This document shows positions 1-11,462 of a stretch of DNA of 64,000 bases, in pieces. Below the pieces are notes generated by a model that was not told where the DNA came from, ran no database searches, and was given only the letters and a program-made list of their open reading frames with translations. Each line of letters opens with the position of its first letter. The stretch's first letter is position 1. The DNA is from Molanna angustata (lineage: Eukaryota > Arthropoda > Insecta > Trichoptera > Molannidae). A program made the translations under genes and the position numbers. Location of the stretch: the NCBI GenBank assembly GCA_963576475.1, contig OY754980.1, positions 31,249,976-31,313,975 of the forward strand, written 5' to 3'.

Positions 1-88
1 GTGAACGAAATCGGTCGAGGAAGGATTCAAACTCGCGACCACTGGATTACTAACCCAGCGCGCTAACCGCTCTGCCATCGACCCATCT
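1..88 (-). mobile_element. SINE A (tRNA-derived), head only, cut by window edge
   Basis: On the minus strand this reads as a tRNA-like head with a good pol III box A (TGGCAGAGCGG-like, one change here) and a box B-like GTTTGAATCC. Near-identical heads occur on the plus strand at 42739 and 47879, each followed by the same non-tRNA body, so this is a dispersed SINE and not a tRNA gene. In the better copies the anticodon-loop position reads AGT, which suggests a tRNA-Thr-like ancestor (inference). The body of this copy lies outside the window. Confidence 0.8.
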
Positions 89-1942
89 AGATGTTTTGAT
101 TTGATCTGGGACGCATGCGAGTCATATCGAATACATCTTAACACATGACGACATTGACATACCTATGACCTCTTCTCTATGGTTTTGAAATGTCAAATAC
201 CGTCGAGAATATTTTTTGTTGACATAATATGTTATCACGGGCATTTTGATCTGATAGATTTGTTTTATTTTTTTATTTTTTATTTTATATATTTATGTGA
301 GCTATGTGTCTATTTTGATGCTTTTTGAAGTAATGGTAAGTTAAATATTTATAAGTACAAAGTATCTTGGTTGTTTACCTACATAATGTATGTATAGAGC
401 GGAAAATATCATAACCCAGTTCGTAAATTTACTATCACTAAATTTATAAACTCAAAGCCCTAGAACAGTTTCCTAGTTGGGGAGCAGTAGTCTTCTTTTT
501 GTGACATTGTAAGATATGGTGTTGTTTCGAAACATCTCTTTGATGTCCGCACATCACTTTTTAAATACAATTGCTACCAACGCAAACGGAAGATATAAAT
601 AAACAGTTTTCCCCACCTACGCTAACCATTTGGGATTATCTCCAGTGCTGTGAATTGACGTATCGTGAATTCTCCTCGACATTCTTATTCTGTATTAATT
701 AAATATCCTTATTATTAAACGACTAAAATGTAAAACTTTATTTGAAATAAATACTTGTCAGAGTAAATAATATCTTTCATTATATAAATTATCAGTTGCT
801 CCAATATTTACTGCCTGTAGTATATCTTATAAAGTGAGATGTGTTTTGACAATACATTTGAACATTCAAATAATTTTCTGATAAAATTCCTTTAAACTAA
901 TTTTATAATTATAACCCATCCCCCTATAAATTAATTAAATAAATAGATATTTAATGCAAATTATGCACACCCTCATACCTGTCACTGGTAATCTCACATT
1001 GCGGGATATGCCGTGACGGTATGAAATAATGAAAATGTTTTTTTTTGTCTTCTTGTGTTATCACTTTGGTCTTGTGTTATAATGTTGGTCTTTTTGTGTA
1101 AATGACTTTTTCACATATAAATTATATTTATTATAAGCGTCTTCATCTTATTCATTCCTCCATGCTCAAATTTACACATAAAATGTTTTAATTTTTACAC
1201 ATAAAATGTTTCATGGCATGATACAATAAAATCTTAAAACCATCATTAGATATAATAAAGAATATCACTCTCTATGACACAAAAAACAGAGAAGATATTT
1301 GATTAGACAAGCGAAATAGTCTCAACACAGATTTCTCTAATGTATAATGGGGCTTAAATTATATGAATGCATGACGAGGGACATGAAAAAGGAAAATAAT
1401 AATTATTTTTAAAAAATGTGTTATTATATTGTACCTATCTATATTACATATGTAAAATTTAAATAATTGTTTTATGTTAGGTACTATAGATTAGGCTGTG
1501 TGTTTTTATATACAGATCTTTTTAAGTAAATAAATAAATAAAATAATTATTACTTTAGCCAAGAGCATTTTGAGTTTATTTCTACACCGTGTAGACGCAC
1601 ATTTATAAAACGTCGAATATTTTAATTATAATAAGTATGTTTAGTTATACCAATCATAATAGCTATCATCTCCAATTTACTATATTATTCACACCACAGT
1701 AAAATTAGTCAATTCTTATAATGTTCAGTAATTACCGATTTGTTTTTACTGGATACTTAAATATTGTTTTCAATGAAGCGTTTTATGGCGGGAATGAAAA
1801 ATAAACGTCATTAATTACATCATGCTTATGTTTTTTTTTATTATTTTATTGTTGAAATATGTTTTTTATTATTCATATGCAGATTTTTGAAATGGAAAAT
1901 ATTTTTAATGGATCCTCTAATAAAAATACGTTGTACCCAATT
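89..1942. other. A+T-rich stretch without recognisable gene
   Basis: No open frame with recognisable content. The segment near 990-1015 (TTGCGGGATATGCCGTGA) resembles one near 9423-9441 and may be a shared repeat remnant. Otherwise I see only A+T-rich simple sequence. Confidence 0.5.
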
Positions 1943-1958
1943 TTTATTTATTTACATA

Positions 1959-2493
1959 CATACATACATACATACCATCACGCCATGTCCCTCACGGGGT
2001 AGGCAGAGAGAACCGAACGCCACATTTTTCTATCTTGACACACATTCATCGCCTCATCAACATTCATACATCGTCTTATACATGTTCGTCTGTTGTTCAT
2101 GCTTCTTACATTTCCATCTTTCAAAATATCGTTTACATGGTCGTGCCATCCTTTTCTTGGGCGCCCGCGACCTCTTATTCCGTTCCTGTCAGCTTTGTAT
2201 ATTTTCTTCGTCAGGCGTTCTTCGTTCATTCTCCCCAAGTGGCCAAACCATCTCAATGTGTTAACTTTCATTCTGTTAATTACATCTTTCTTTATCTTAC
2301 ATTCTTTCCTTGTATCTTCATTCCGAACTCTATCATACATCGTTCTGTTACAAATTCTTCTAAGCGATCTCATTTCAACTGCATTTATTCTGCTTTCGTG
2401 CGACTTCTGCCATGTCCAGGTCTCACTTGCATACGTCAGGGTTGGCACTACGATTGCGTTATGAATGGCAACTTTAGCGTCTCTTGATCTCGA
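1959..2493 (-). mobile_element. RTE-like LINE copy 1, 5'-truncated, with 16-bp target duplication
   Basis: Both flanks carry the same 16 bases, TTTATTTATTTACATA (1943-1958 and 2494-2509), consistent with a target-site duplication from target-primed reverse transcription. Read on the minus strand, the element ends in a conserved GGCGTGATGGTATG followed by repeated ATGT units, and its 5' end is truncated inside the ORF. The element at 63004-64000 is a longer copy of the same family. Confidence 0.85.
1978..2487 (-). pseudogene. Reverse transcriptase C-terminal fragment (RTE-like LINE)
   Basis: An open minus-strand frame of about 170 codons that enters from the truncation point with no true start. 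It encodes the region C-terminal to the RT catalytic core. Visible family features are YASETWTW, a basic segment with RRICNRTMYDRVRN, the WFGH..RM block, and RGRGRPRKGWHDHVN. It matches the C-terminus of the frame at 63026-64000 with roughly 19 differences over 156 residues (counted by eye). The RT core (YADD) and endonuclease are absent, so the copy cannot mobilise itself. The clade name rests on resemblance to lepidopteran endonuclease-reverse transcriptases. Confidence 0.85.
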
Positions 2494-2640
2494 TTTATTT
2501 ATTTACATATAATTTTTATGATATGTCTCCATTTATATTAATAGCAGACATATTGATCATCGATTTTTATTAACAATGCCTTATAATAAATGCAACATTA
2601 TGTAATATACATACATTAATTCATCAAAGACAAAAGTTAT

Positions 2641-3240
2641 GAGCAATGCAGAGCCCTCGAAGATAATCTTGCTAGATGGAAAGGTCGTCAAAAATGTTGA
2701 TGGTTGTGTCTTGTATCTTGAAATTGAAAGCAGAGGTATCATGGGCCGCTTTTAGTAAACTCTCTTACGCCCTTAACTCTCCGAAGTACGACAGTTATCT
2801 CAAAAAAGAAATTCTTTGACACTTGCGTTCTCCCGGTACTGACTTATGACGTACTAAACTCTTCTGCATAAAACAAATTGCTACAAGATTTAGCAGTAAC
2901 ACAAAGACCCATGGATGGGTGGAGAAGAGATATTTCCTTAAGAGATAGATAAACTACATAACTTGTCGATAAGAGAGATAACCAAAATAACCGACGCTAT
3001 CGAAAAGGTTGCCAACCAGAAGTGGAGCTGGGCAGGGCATGTCGCACCAACCCCAGAATCCAGATGGACTAAGAAATTGTTTGAATGGCGACCTAGGTCG
3101 GGCAAAATAAGTGTTGGAAGGCCTCTCAAATAGGTGGCCTAACGATATTAGACGAGTTGCTGGAGTCGGACGGATGCGGTCTGCTCAGGGGGAAGTCTAT
3201 GTCCATTATTGGGCGAAGGAGTGTTGATGAAGATACAAAT
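2641..3240 (+). pseudogene. Heavily decayed RTE-like LINE C-terminus
   Basis: Translation across several stops and frameshifts gives pieces of a LINE C-terminal region: IREITKITDAIEKVANQKW, then WAGHVA, then a RW..KLFEWRPRSGK block and VGRPL. This is the same layout (WAGHIAR...RW...EWRPR...GRP..RW) as the better preserved copy at 53964-55220. Upstream parts from 2641 are only weakly recognisable. There is no start codon, catalytic core or intact frame. Confidence 0.7.
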
Positions 3241-3320
3241 ACATGACATAATGGTATATCCCAGAATGTGGAGTAACCAATGAAATTTATATACATAAAT
3301 TCATTATTAAAATTAAAATT

Positions 3321-3406
3321 AGTATAATAAAGAGAAGTTGAATTCATTATTACAATTACAATGAGTATAATAAAGAAAAGTTGAATTCATTATTACAATT
3401 ACAATA
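3321..3406. repeat. 43-bp tandem repeat, two units, continued at 4074
   Basis: Two nearly identical 43-bp units start at 3321 and 3364 (AGTATAATAAAG then GAATTCATTATTACAATTAC). A third unit lies at 4074-4116, directly after the LINE tail at 4073. The simplest reading is that the LINE landed at a unit junction and split an older array. Confidence 0.8.
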
Positions 3407-3411
3407 AGTAT

Positions 3412-4073
3412 TTGCTCCTCTATAAGATAATTAATAATTACTTTAGCTCCTCTTACTTTGTTAGTCGGGTACATTCCAACAAGAAATTCCCGCCAGATTA
3501 CAACTTTTGTATGTTTGTAAGACATCCAACACTAACTATTTATATAACACTCCGTTAAATAGAATTCATCGATTGGGCAATGACTTTGATTATCTGACTG
3601 ACACTTTCTTTAATTCTTTAAAGGGCTATAAATATACTTTTTTAAAACATTTTCAAAAACTAACCCCAAATGATTGTGTAATCAGTTATTTACATTTTTA
3701 TATATTTTTACATTATTATATATTTTTACATTCTCTGATTCAGTGTGACTAAGTATGTAGGTAGGTAGATATTCACACCATTCATTTTTATATTATTCAG
3801 GCAGTAATATCCTTATGCTCATGCTATGTAGTATTTTTTATTTGAGTTTTTTTTTTAATTTATTATTCTTTGGTTTTTAATGTATGTACTTTCATGTTTA
3901 ATGTAGCTTTATTATATCTTTTTATTTTTTTATATATTATCCTCTGCTACCGTTAATATGCCTATAGATGATATGAATGTTTATAAATTGTATGTCTTTG
4001 GTTTATGCCGTGTAATGTAATATTTTGTTTTGTTAAGGGCTTTGAGTGAATCAATAAACAAATAAATAAATAA
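3412..4073 (+). mobile_element. LINE 3' end (CR1/Jockey-like): RT C-terminus, 3' UTR and (AAAT)n tail
   Basis: The first part, about 3483-3650, encodes a typical LINE RT C-terminal motif: RLQLLYV, a TNYLYNTPLNRI block, LGNDFD, then DTFFNSLKGYK. A 3' UTR of about 400 bases follows and ends in AAATAAATAAATAAA. Five bases (AGTAT) flank the element at 3407-3411 and 4074-4078 and may be a short target duplication. The 3' UTR recurs in reverse at 18860-19212. The copy is strongly 5'-truncated and has no catalytic domain. Confidence 0.75.
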
Positions 4074-4116
4074 AGTATAATAAAGAGAAGTTGAATTCAT
4101 TATTACAATTACAATG

Positions 4117-5226
4117 ATTATTATAAAGGGAATTTGAATAATGTAGAGAGTCCATTAAATACAAACTATTGGTTCCTTTAGAGTCAAAATGAAATCGAAT
4201 ATTTGATTTTTATTATATTTCACAAAAAGTGCCTACTCTGCCATAAGTGTACATTCTGTAAATTGTACAACGGTCAATTGAAATGATTTCAATTGTCCAA
4301 AAGGTCAACGATTGCCCACAAAAGAACAACGGTTCTTATACCATATTGTACCTATGTTACGAATCTATTACGCAAAAGCAAATTATAGAATAGCTTAGTA
4401 TTAGGTGAGTACATATTATAATATTATACTTTTTTGTGACTATTGAATGTGTACTTTGACGAAAACACTTAAGTTTTTAGTATAAAGCCTACAATGGCCA
4501 TGAAAGTTTAATATTAGCCTTAATGGTTTTAGACATTAATATGAGCGAACTATACATAAATATCGTAATGAAAATCGCCTATACGAAATTGATATTTGTT
4601 TAACGACCAATCTTCAATAGAGAAAGTGTAATCTTTAATTATATTTTTTATTTAACATTATAAAAAAGGAATGTTACATAAAAACGTAGTTGCGAAACTT
4701 ACCTAATAGCTTTTTTAATTAGGCATTATTAATGGCATATTTATTTATTTTTATATTTATCAAAAATCCTTTTCTACAAGTATAATAATAACAGAAGTAG
4801 GTAGGTACAATATAACTTGATAAAGTAGTAAATAAAATGTATAATACTATAATTAAGTTAAAAGTTAAAGTTTAACTCATAAGTGTATAGGTTCATATTT
4901 ATATTTATTTTAATTTGTGGATTAGGCTACTCTCCACTACTTTTACTGTACTTTTGAACAATTTATTTGTTCAAACCACGAATGAGTTATATTATTTGAA
5001 TGGTGTCATCCGTGGTGAGGCAGAAATAATCGAATGTCAATACAATTAAATTAAATACAATTTTGAAACGATGTCGTAAATATGACACGTCGTTAGCCTT
5101 GTAGGTGCCTAATTTCTTGGTTCTTCTATACAAATAGGTATATATATTCCCGTTTGGTTACGATATAGGAGGAGACAGCTGTCCTTAACGCTCTGAAAGA
5201 GCTCGATAGTTATTTTAATACAACAT
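4117..5226. other. A+T-rich stretch, nothing recognised
   Basis: No coding signal or known element. There is a short palindrome near 4275-4295 (AATTGAAATGATTTCAATT). I see nothing else that stands out from A+T-rich background. Confidence 0.45.
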
Positions 5227-5405
5227 TATGTCCTATTCTGATTCGTTTCAGAGTACGATAACGTCTAAACCAACGGCCGACCGTGGATAAAAGGATTTTA
5301 TCCGCGCGGTGTGACGTCCCGTATAAATTCAGTCAACTTTTTGATATTCCTCATATATGTACTAAAAATCAGACGGATAAATTTAGACGAATCAGAATAG
5401 GACAT
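5227..5405. repeat. Short inverted repeat pair, possible small foldback element
   Basis: A 19-20 bp inverted repeat (ATGTCCTATTCTGATTCGT at the left end; its complement near 5385-5404) brackets about 140 bases, which include the palindrome GGATAAAAGGATTTTATCC near 5285-5303. The arrangement suggests a small MITE, but I see no second copy and no clear target duplication. Confidence 0.5.
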
Positions 5406-6155
5406 ATTATCACATTGTTATCTTTACTATTTTTCTTCTATTCGCCAGTATTCAATATAGTTAGAAATCAAAATCAATAGGTATACCTATATTTTTTTTG
5501 TTTATGACAAACACACTTGAAAACTTAAACATCTATGAGCAATAAATTTCTTTTATCATGTTTACATTTTCAGAAACAAAAAGAAACGAAAAAAAGTACC
5601 TACATATACGACTCGGACACAAAACTAAAAGAAATATTGTTATTTATTCTTGTCTTAAACAATAATTGTCGAAACTTTTGTACGGCGATGAAAGATATTG
5701 CTTGGAAGGTCAGCTAAGGCCTCTTTATGCTGTAAAAAAGTTTTCAAAGGAAACGAGTATAAAATGAAGATCGCAGGAAAACATTTTCGAAGAAAAAAAA
5801 ACTTGAAAAATAAAGAAAATTGAGCTACTCGCCTTGTATACGGGAAAACATAACGTTAATTTAAATATTAAGATTCCCAGTAATAAAGCAGGTCTTGGAT
5901 TTTCTTTGAGATATAACGTGTCTGTACTCACGTGGATTTAAAAAAAAAACCTTCTTCTTATTCTTCTTCGTTTAGTAGACCATGTGATGTTTGAGTGTGC
6001 TTTAAGAGCTTTTGGGGGGGACCCCTCGGAATTTATGGTCCTGAGTGAAGCAGCGGCCAATTATCTAGAAAACTTAGATTTTATTTTTTAACTTTTGACG
6101 GGCACTACAGTGCGACATATTGTTGTGATATAATAACTTTTGTGACCATAAGATA
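5406..6155. other. No gene recognised
   Basis: The open frames here are short and show no domain. The CTTCTT-rich run near 5949-5970 resembles the complement of the GAAGAA tails found on several LINE ends in this window, so 5949-6060 may be a minus-strand LINE or SINE tail. This is weak. Confidence 0.4.
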
Positions 6156-6159
6156 AATA

Positions 6160-6893
6160 AATAAATAGACCTAGTTGGTCTGTTCTTCAGAAACTATGCC
6201 TCCTGGGATGACGAAGTCCAGCTATCCTTCCATCTCTTGGATGGTCTACCGGGTAGGCGGCGCGAGAAGGAATATCGTTCGTTGCTATATATGCAAGTCT
6301 ATCACTGTTCATCCTGGCTACGTGGTCCCTCCAATGCCTTCTTCTGGATCTACTCCACCGAACGATGACCTGTATTCCACATGTTTTCCTTATTTGAACA
6401 TTGCGAACACGATCTCGGAGAGTTTTACCAGTGATTGACCTTAGGACCTTCATCTCCGTTGTCCTTAGGACCCCCTTGGTTCGTACGGTATCTGCTCGTG
6501 TTTCCACAGCATACGTCATGATCGGTCGCACACGTGTCTTATATATTCTGACCTTACTGTCAATACGCATGTGTTTATTTTTCCAGATCATATTTTTCAA
6601 ACATCCAGATACGACTGATGTTTCATTTACTTGTTCGCGGACTTCAGTGTATAGGTCGTTATGGCTGCAGATCTCTACTCCTGAATATTTGATACTCATA
6701 ACTTGTTCCACGGGCTTATCATCAACAGTTAGCTTACACCTTGAAGGTTGTTTGGATATAGTAATACTTTTTGTTTTACAGACTGATATAGCCATGTTTA
6801 GCCTCTGTGATACCATATGCAATTTGTTCAACATTATTTGCAAGTCATTCTCAGTTTCAGCTATTATCACCGCATCATCTGCATAATAAAAAA
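6160..6893 (-). pseudogene. LINE reverse transcriptase fragment starting at the YADD motif (family 3)
   Basis: On the minus strand the open part begins at YYADDAVIIAETE (about 6850-6888), the catalytic YADD of RT, and runs about 230 codons. The thumb-like region follows (KTKSITIS, VMSIKYSGVEI), then RVRPIMTYAVETRADT, EMKVLRSITGKTLRDRVRN and RHWRDHVARM. The end at 6187 is followed by TTTATTTATTTAT-type tail sequence. Everything N-terminal to YADD is missing, so it is a dead 5'-truncated copy. Relatives of the C-terminal part lie at 7618-8088 and 16484-16873. I would place it among RTE-like LINEs with moderate confidence; the exact clade needs a search. Confidence 0.8.
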
Positions 6894-6954
6894 AAACCTA
6901 CATTTCTTAAATATCAAATATGAATTGAGAATATAATGTGTATAGTGAGAATAT

Positions 6955-7003
6955 GATTTCTTCCAAATAACCAGTGTTCGTAGTCCAGAGAAGCAATATT
7001 TCC
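6955..7003 (-). repeat. Internal fragment of SINE B
   Basis: About 45 bases (CCAGTGTTCGTAGTCCAGAG and neighbours) match the non-tRNA body of the two SINE B copies at 11938-12155 and 21551-21742. The tRNA head is not present here. Confidence 0.55.
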
Positions 7004-7017
7004 AACGTGATCAAGAT

Positions 7018-7465
7018 CTGATCATGGAATCCATGAGAAAATCATCTAACTCTTCAATATTCACTTCAGCGAACGTAATTTCTGTACTATAATATTATCC
7101 GATTTTAATAGTTTATTTTTAAATAGGAAGGAAGTACTTCAAAGAATTATTACACATACATTTTATCGAGTTCTGATGATGGAACTCACGAGACAAAATT
7201 ATCAAACTTTACAATTTGCAAAGTCGTCTGCAATTAATAATAATTCTTAACTATTTCATTAGAAAGGAATTGTTTCTGGGGTGGTTCCATCTAAAGTATG
7301 CCAAGAGGTTTGATGATGAGAATCATGAGAAATGGTGAAACTCGTCAATTTGCGAAGGATTTGCGTATTATTACGATTTCATTGTTTTAATATTATGTAA
7401 ATGTGTATTGTGTTTTAACCGTGTACCAAATATTAAATAACTAAATAAAATAAATAAATAAATTT
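7018..7465 (+). repeat. Three degenerate ~140-bp tandem units ending in an (AAAT)n tail
   Basis: A motif of the form GATGATGGAA..CA(T/C)GAGA followed by TCAATTTGC-like sequence occurs at about 7024, 7173 and 7310. The last unit runs into TTTTAACCGTGTACCAAA and an AAATAAATAAATAAAT tail at 7436-7462. A tail of that type suggests a LINE 3' UTR that contains tandem units, but no coding part is attached. Confidence 0.5.
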
Positions 7466-7617
7466 AGTAAAGGCGAATTGTTTGAAAGATAATATACATT
7501 TATTTTGAAGTCGGTTTTTTCTCATTTAAATATTATGTATTTATTCTTCATATTTACTTGAAGAAAACATTGAAAAGTGCGTCCTAATGTTTTTTTTCTA
7601 GTTAAATAATTCATCAA

Positions 7618-8088
7618 TGTATATAGATTTCTTCTGCCGTATCTGGATTTCTAAAAAATATGGTCTGGAATAATAAACACCATGCGTAATGCGTATTGAC
7701 AGCAAGGTCAGAATATCTAAGACATGCGTGTGACGTATGCTGTGGAAACGCGAGCAAACACTGTACGAACCAAGGGGCTCCTAAAGGCGACGGAAATGAA
7801 GGTTCTAAAGTCAATCACTGTCAAAAGAGAGATCGTGTTCTTAATTTTCAAATCAAAAAAACATGTGGAATACAGGACATTTTTCGGTGGAGTAGATCCA
7901 GAAGAAGACATTGGAGGGACCACGTAGACAGAATAGACAGTGATAGACTTGCGTGTATAGCAGCAAATGAGATCCCTTCTGGTCACCATCTAACCGGAAT
8001 ATGGAAGGATAGTTGGACTTCGTCATCTCAGGAGGGATAATTTTTGGAATTACAGACTAACTGGTCTACTAAAAGATGAAGAATTATT
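7618..8088 (+). pseudogene. Decayed LINE C-terminus, same lineage as 6160-6893
   Basis: Frame-shifted translation gives SAVSGFLKNMVWNNKH, MTYAVETRANTVRTKGLL, a EMKVLKSITV block, KKTCGIQDIFRWSRSRRR and HWRDHVDRIDSDRLACIA. These line up with the minus-strand copy at 6160-6893. A deletion and at least two frame changes break it, for example after SITVKREI. No catalytic residues remain. The two copies lie 0.7 kb apart in opposite orientation; I read them as separate insertions. Confidence 0.75.
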
Positions 8089-8089
8089 C

Positions 8090-9254
8090 AATGTTTATTT
8101 TCTGTTCTTCGCATATTTTGCGTTTTTTTAAATAAAGGTAGGAAGGTAGTATGTTAGTTATTATCTGTTCGTACTCTGATTTTTTAGAATCCATTCGATA
8201 TTTTCAGTTTCCACCATTGTATTTCTGACTCTCTCGGGATACCATATACGTTGACACATTCGAGCGAGCGCCACACGCTTGAATCGTAATTCAAGCGAAA
8301 TAAGCACACTTTTCGGTATACACATATTTCGTATTTTTATGTAGGTACTCAACAATACATAGTAATAGTGAAGAGTTATGATTTCATTACACACAACCCG
8401 ATATATTATTTAAATTATTGGCATTGGGAGTTTATTCTACCGTAGACCACCTTCTATCTAGACAGAATTTTACTATACAGACCGCATTTTATGTATTTTA
8501 CAAAATAAAAATCGTACATTTGAGTGTGATATATTATCTAGATTTATATACGAATCAAGAGTCAATAGATTTTTGGGGGTATATATGTTAATTAATTTAG
8601 ATATATCAGAAGGATTATATTGCAAAGGTGCGTGTTCAAAAGGATTCTACTTTATTTCAAATATATACCTCCAAGTGTGATATTGCTTATATCAGTTCAT
8701 TGAATAATTGATAATACATAATTTATAGTGATAAAGGGTTTCAATCAAAAGAGCTACTAACATGATCAATACTGGTTTTTTCGAAACAAATGAAATTACA
8801 ATATTAAAAATAACTTAATTAATTTGTGATGTCATGGGTCGGAACTAATCTGTTGAACGATCAACACATGAATAATGATCTGTCGATCAGCTCGTATCAA
8901 CGTCGGTGGGCTATGGTTCTTTGATCCTCGTCTATTGTGAGTATTCGAGAATCCTGAAGTCATACATGTTGCAACCGACAAGGCGCTACTACAGATTTGT
9001 TCACACCGCCATCTATTGAAAGCCAACACAACTTAAAAATTAAGTACGATCCTTTTTTTCTATAATAAATCCTTGTGGGTGTATGAAAGTTCGATAGCAG
9101 CGCTACCTATCAGGCCCATAACTATCCTATCTTTATGTTGGAACCAACTATACACGCTAACAATATTTCATTTTTATATTCAGAAAATAACAATAACGAG
9201 ATTTAAAGATTTGTTGTGATTCTTAGTTTACTTTATGTATTTTAGATCCATTAA
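8090..9254. other. No gene recognised
   Basis: No coding signal. The palindrome CGCTTGAATCGTAATTCAAGCG lies near 8277-8298 with 9-bp arms. The rest is A+T-rich sequence without recognisable repeats. Confidence 0.4.
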
Positions 9255-9350
9255 TAGTTTTTGGGTGTCCCGTATAGGCCGGGTAATCGAAAATACAACA
9301 TGTAAAATAACATCTCACAAAGTTCAGCAATGAGGTTCTACACTCATTAC
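9255..9350 (+). repeat. Dispersed repeat R, copy 1
   Basis: The core GTGTCCCGTATAGGCCGGGT followed by AATCGAAAATACA and a CTCACAAAGTTCAGCAATGA block recurs at 41000-41110 (plus) and 42440-42600 (minus). Function and class are unknown. Confidence 0.6.
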
Positions 9351-10334
9351 CTACACGTATGTATGGTGCCTCATTTTATAAGGTTACGGCACATCCGCAC
9401 ACCTATCGTTGGTTTTCTCGTATTGCGGGTTATGTCGTGATGTGTGTATGTATAGAAGTATATGTCAATAGTGCAAAAATTAAAAAGTGGCTAATTTAAT
9501 AATATTATAAAAATAAAAATGGAATTCCATCAAGTACCTACCTACTTTCGATCGAAAAATTACATATAAATATGTATTTTAAATTAATTTTGTTTCAAAG
9601 AGACTTCTTCTTTCTCAGGAAGGATGACAACTTTTAAAAGGATCATATAAGGTATTTTATAATTGTCAGTCATCGTGGCTCACTAAGCTCACTGGCTTCG
9701 TTCGATTCGCAAGGAAGACACCGTTTTATGCGTTTTTGTAATAAAAATAAAACAATAATACGTCTCCAAAATGTAATTACTTTACAATTTTCTTTGCCGT
9801 TAATCATATTTTTATCCAATAGGTATTCCACATATAAAACAATAAGAAAACATCAAATATCTGTCAGAGAATTAAAATAACAGAGTAGAAACAAAGATGC
9901 AAAAAGCCACTAAAAGACGAAGCTATTTGATCTATTCAAAGAGAGAAAAAAATCAATTTTGATTTTGTATTAATAGTTTTGAAATATAGAATAGTGAAAC
10001 GTTGGCCACAATCCATTTCGTTTTTACGAAATATTTCAGCTTTTTAAGATTATCGAGTGTCATAATTTATAGTTCCCCTCCGCCATATCTCGATATTATT
10101 TCTAGAGGCTGTTTTTTTTCTGTCCCTGTCTGACTGCAGAGAAACCAATAACTTTGTCATGAATACTAAAATGAATTTATTGTCAGCGCTGAAAATATAT
10201 ATTTTTGGGAGCACGTCGATATTTTACAATGCTCGAACAATCTTGAATTGGGCGAATTTTTTACCACGGTACAGTGAGTAGCCTATTACTGCCTACATTG
10301 GTAATCCGTTACCGAATAAATCCCCCCCGACCGA
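9351..10334. other. No gene recognised
   Basis: No open frame of note. TATTGCGGGTTATGTCGTGA near 9421-9440 resembles a segment near 995-1015. A run of C near 10321-10328 begins the repeat block that follows. Confidence 0.4.
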
Positions 10335-11305
10335 ATTACCGGGGTTTTCGAAAACCGTTTGGTAAAACTGTCAAAATTGTAACTACAAATTTTAATGTTG
10401 AATGACATTTAATAACTTGAAGGTTTTTTTGTTGACACAGTGGAAGTTCATAATTATAAATTGTAAAAAAAACACTTATAAATAGAAACACAGTTAGATT
10501 CCACAATGAGTATTTTTATTTGCCTAAGCGCTTTCGCCAGTCACAGCTGGCATCCTTAGAGGCACACTATATACTGACTTAAAATTATACATGTAATGGT
10601 CAAATGGGGTATGTACAGGTAAGCAGGGTGTTATTATGTATCTTCTTTCTTATAATTATTGTATAGTTAGTTGCTTGCTATTCATTGAGTTTATATTGTA
10701 AACATTGTTAATAAGGGTTTTTCCATACTTTCTACCTATTAGTGGTTATCTAAGTAATAATATCTGTATATGTCTGATAGGGTTTTTCCCTCCCGTCTCC
10801 CCTGCTTACCTGTACATACCCCATTTGACCATTACATGTATAATTTTTAAGTCAGTATATAGTGTGCCTCTAGGATGCCAGATGTGACTGGCGAAAGCGC
10901 TTAGGCAAATAAAAATACTCATTGTGGAATCTAACTGTGTTTCTATTTATATAAGTGTTTTTTTATAATTTATTATTGAATGACATTGTAGTTTTGATCC
11001 TTTGAGTAAACTCATATCCCTCACGGAGTAGGCAGAAAGGAAAAGCCCACATCGTAAAACCGTTACCGGATGAATCACCCAAATTACCGTGTTCATTTAA
11101 AACCGCGATTGAAAAAACTTTGATATCATTAATTCAAATTTTAATGTTGAATGACACTGTAGTTTTGATTCTTTGAACAAACTCATATCCCTCACGAAAT
11201 AGGCAGAAAGGAAAGGTCCACATCGTAAATCAGTTACTGGATGAATTTTCCCAAATTACCGGGTTCATTGAAAACCGCGATTGGTAAAACATTTAAATTT
11301 GAGTA
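10335..11305 (+). repeat. ~180-bp tandem repeat, about three units, first unit split by a foldback element
   Basis: A block with ATTACCG(G)GGTT..GAAAACCG, then TTTTAATGTTGAATGACA, then GTAGTTTTGAT.CTTTGA and a CTCATATCCCTCACG..TAGGC segment is repeated: its ATTACCG block starts near 10334, 11082 and 11258. The foldback element at 10447-10978 accounts for the extra length of the first unit. The CCCTCACGGAGTAGGCAGA segment resembles the 3' terminal region of the RTE copies at 1959 and 63004, so the unit may derive from an RTE-related tail or SINE (inference). Confidence 0.65.
10447..10978. mobile_element. 532-bp foldback MITE with ~170-bp inverted arms
   Basis: The left arm (about 10455-10628) and the right arm (about 10797-10970) are near-perfect reverse complements, with only scattered mismatches and small indels. 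The loop between them has no coding capacity. The arms include GGCGAAAGCGCTTAGGCAAA and ATACCCCATTTGACCATTAC (and complements). The element sits inside a copy of the surrounding tandem repeat, so its insertion is more recent than the array. No transposase is encoded and the superfamily is unknown. Confidence 0.85.
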
Positions 11306-11462
11306 GCGATAACGATGATTATGAAGAATAATCATTCTACGATTCTAACTTTCCACTTGTGATTTCTCATTTTTTTATCTAATTCACAACGAGTAGGTAT
11401 CATGTATGTAGAGCATGCATAATATGACTTCCGTTGTGACGTGTTTCTTCTTCTTCTTTTTC

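Noticed and set aside
5283..5931. Small open frames near 5.3-5.9 kb as host genes
   Set aside because: 60-68 codons in A+T-rich sequence with no domain or codon bias that I can discern.
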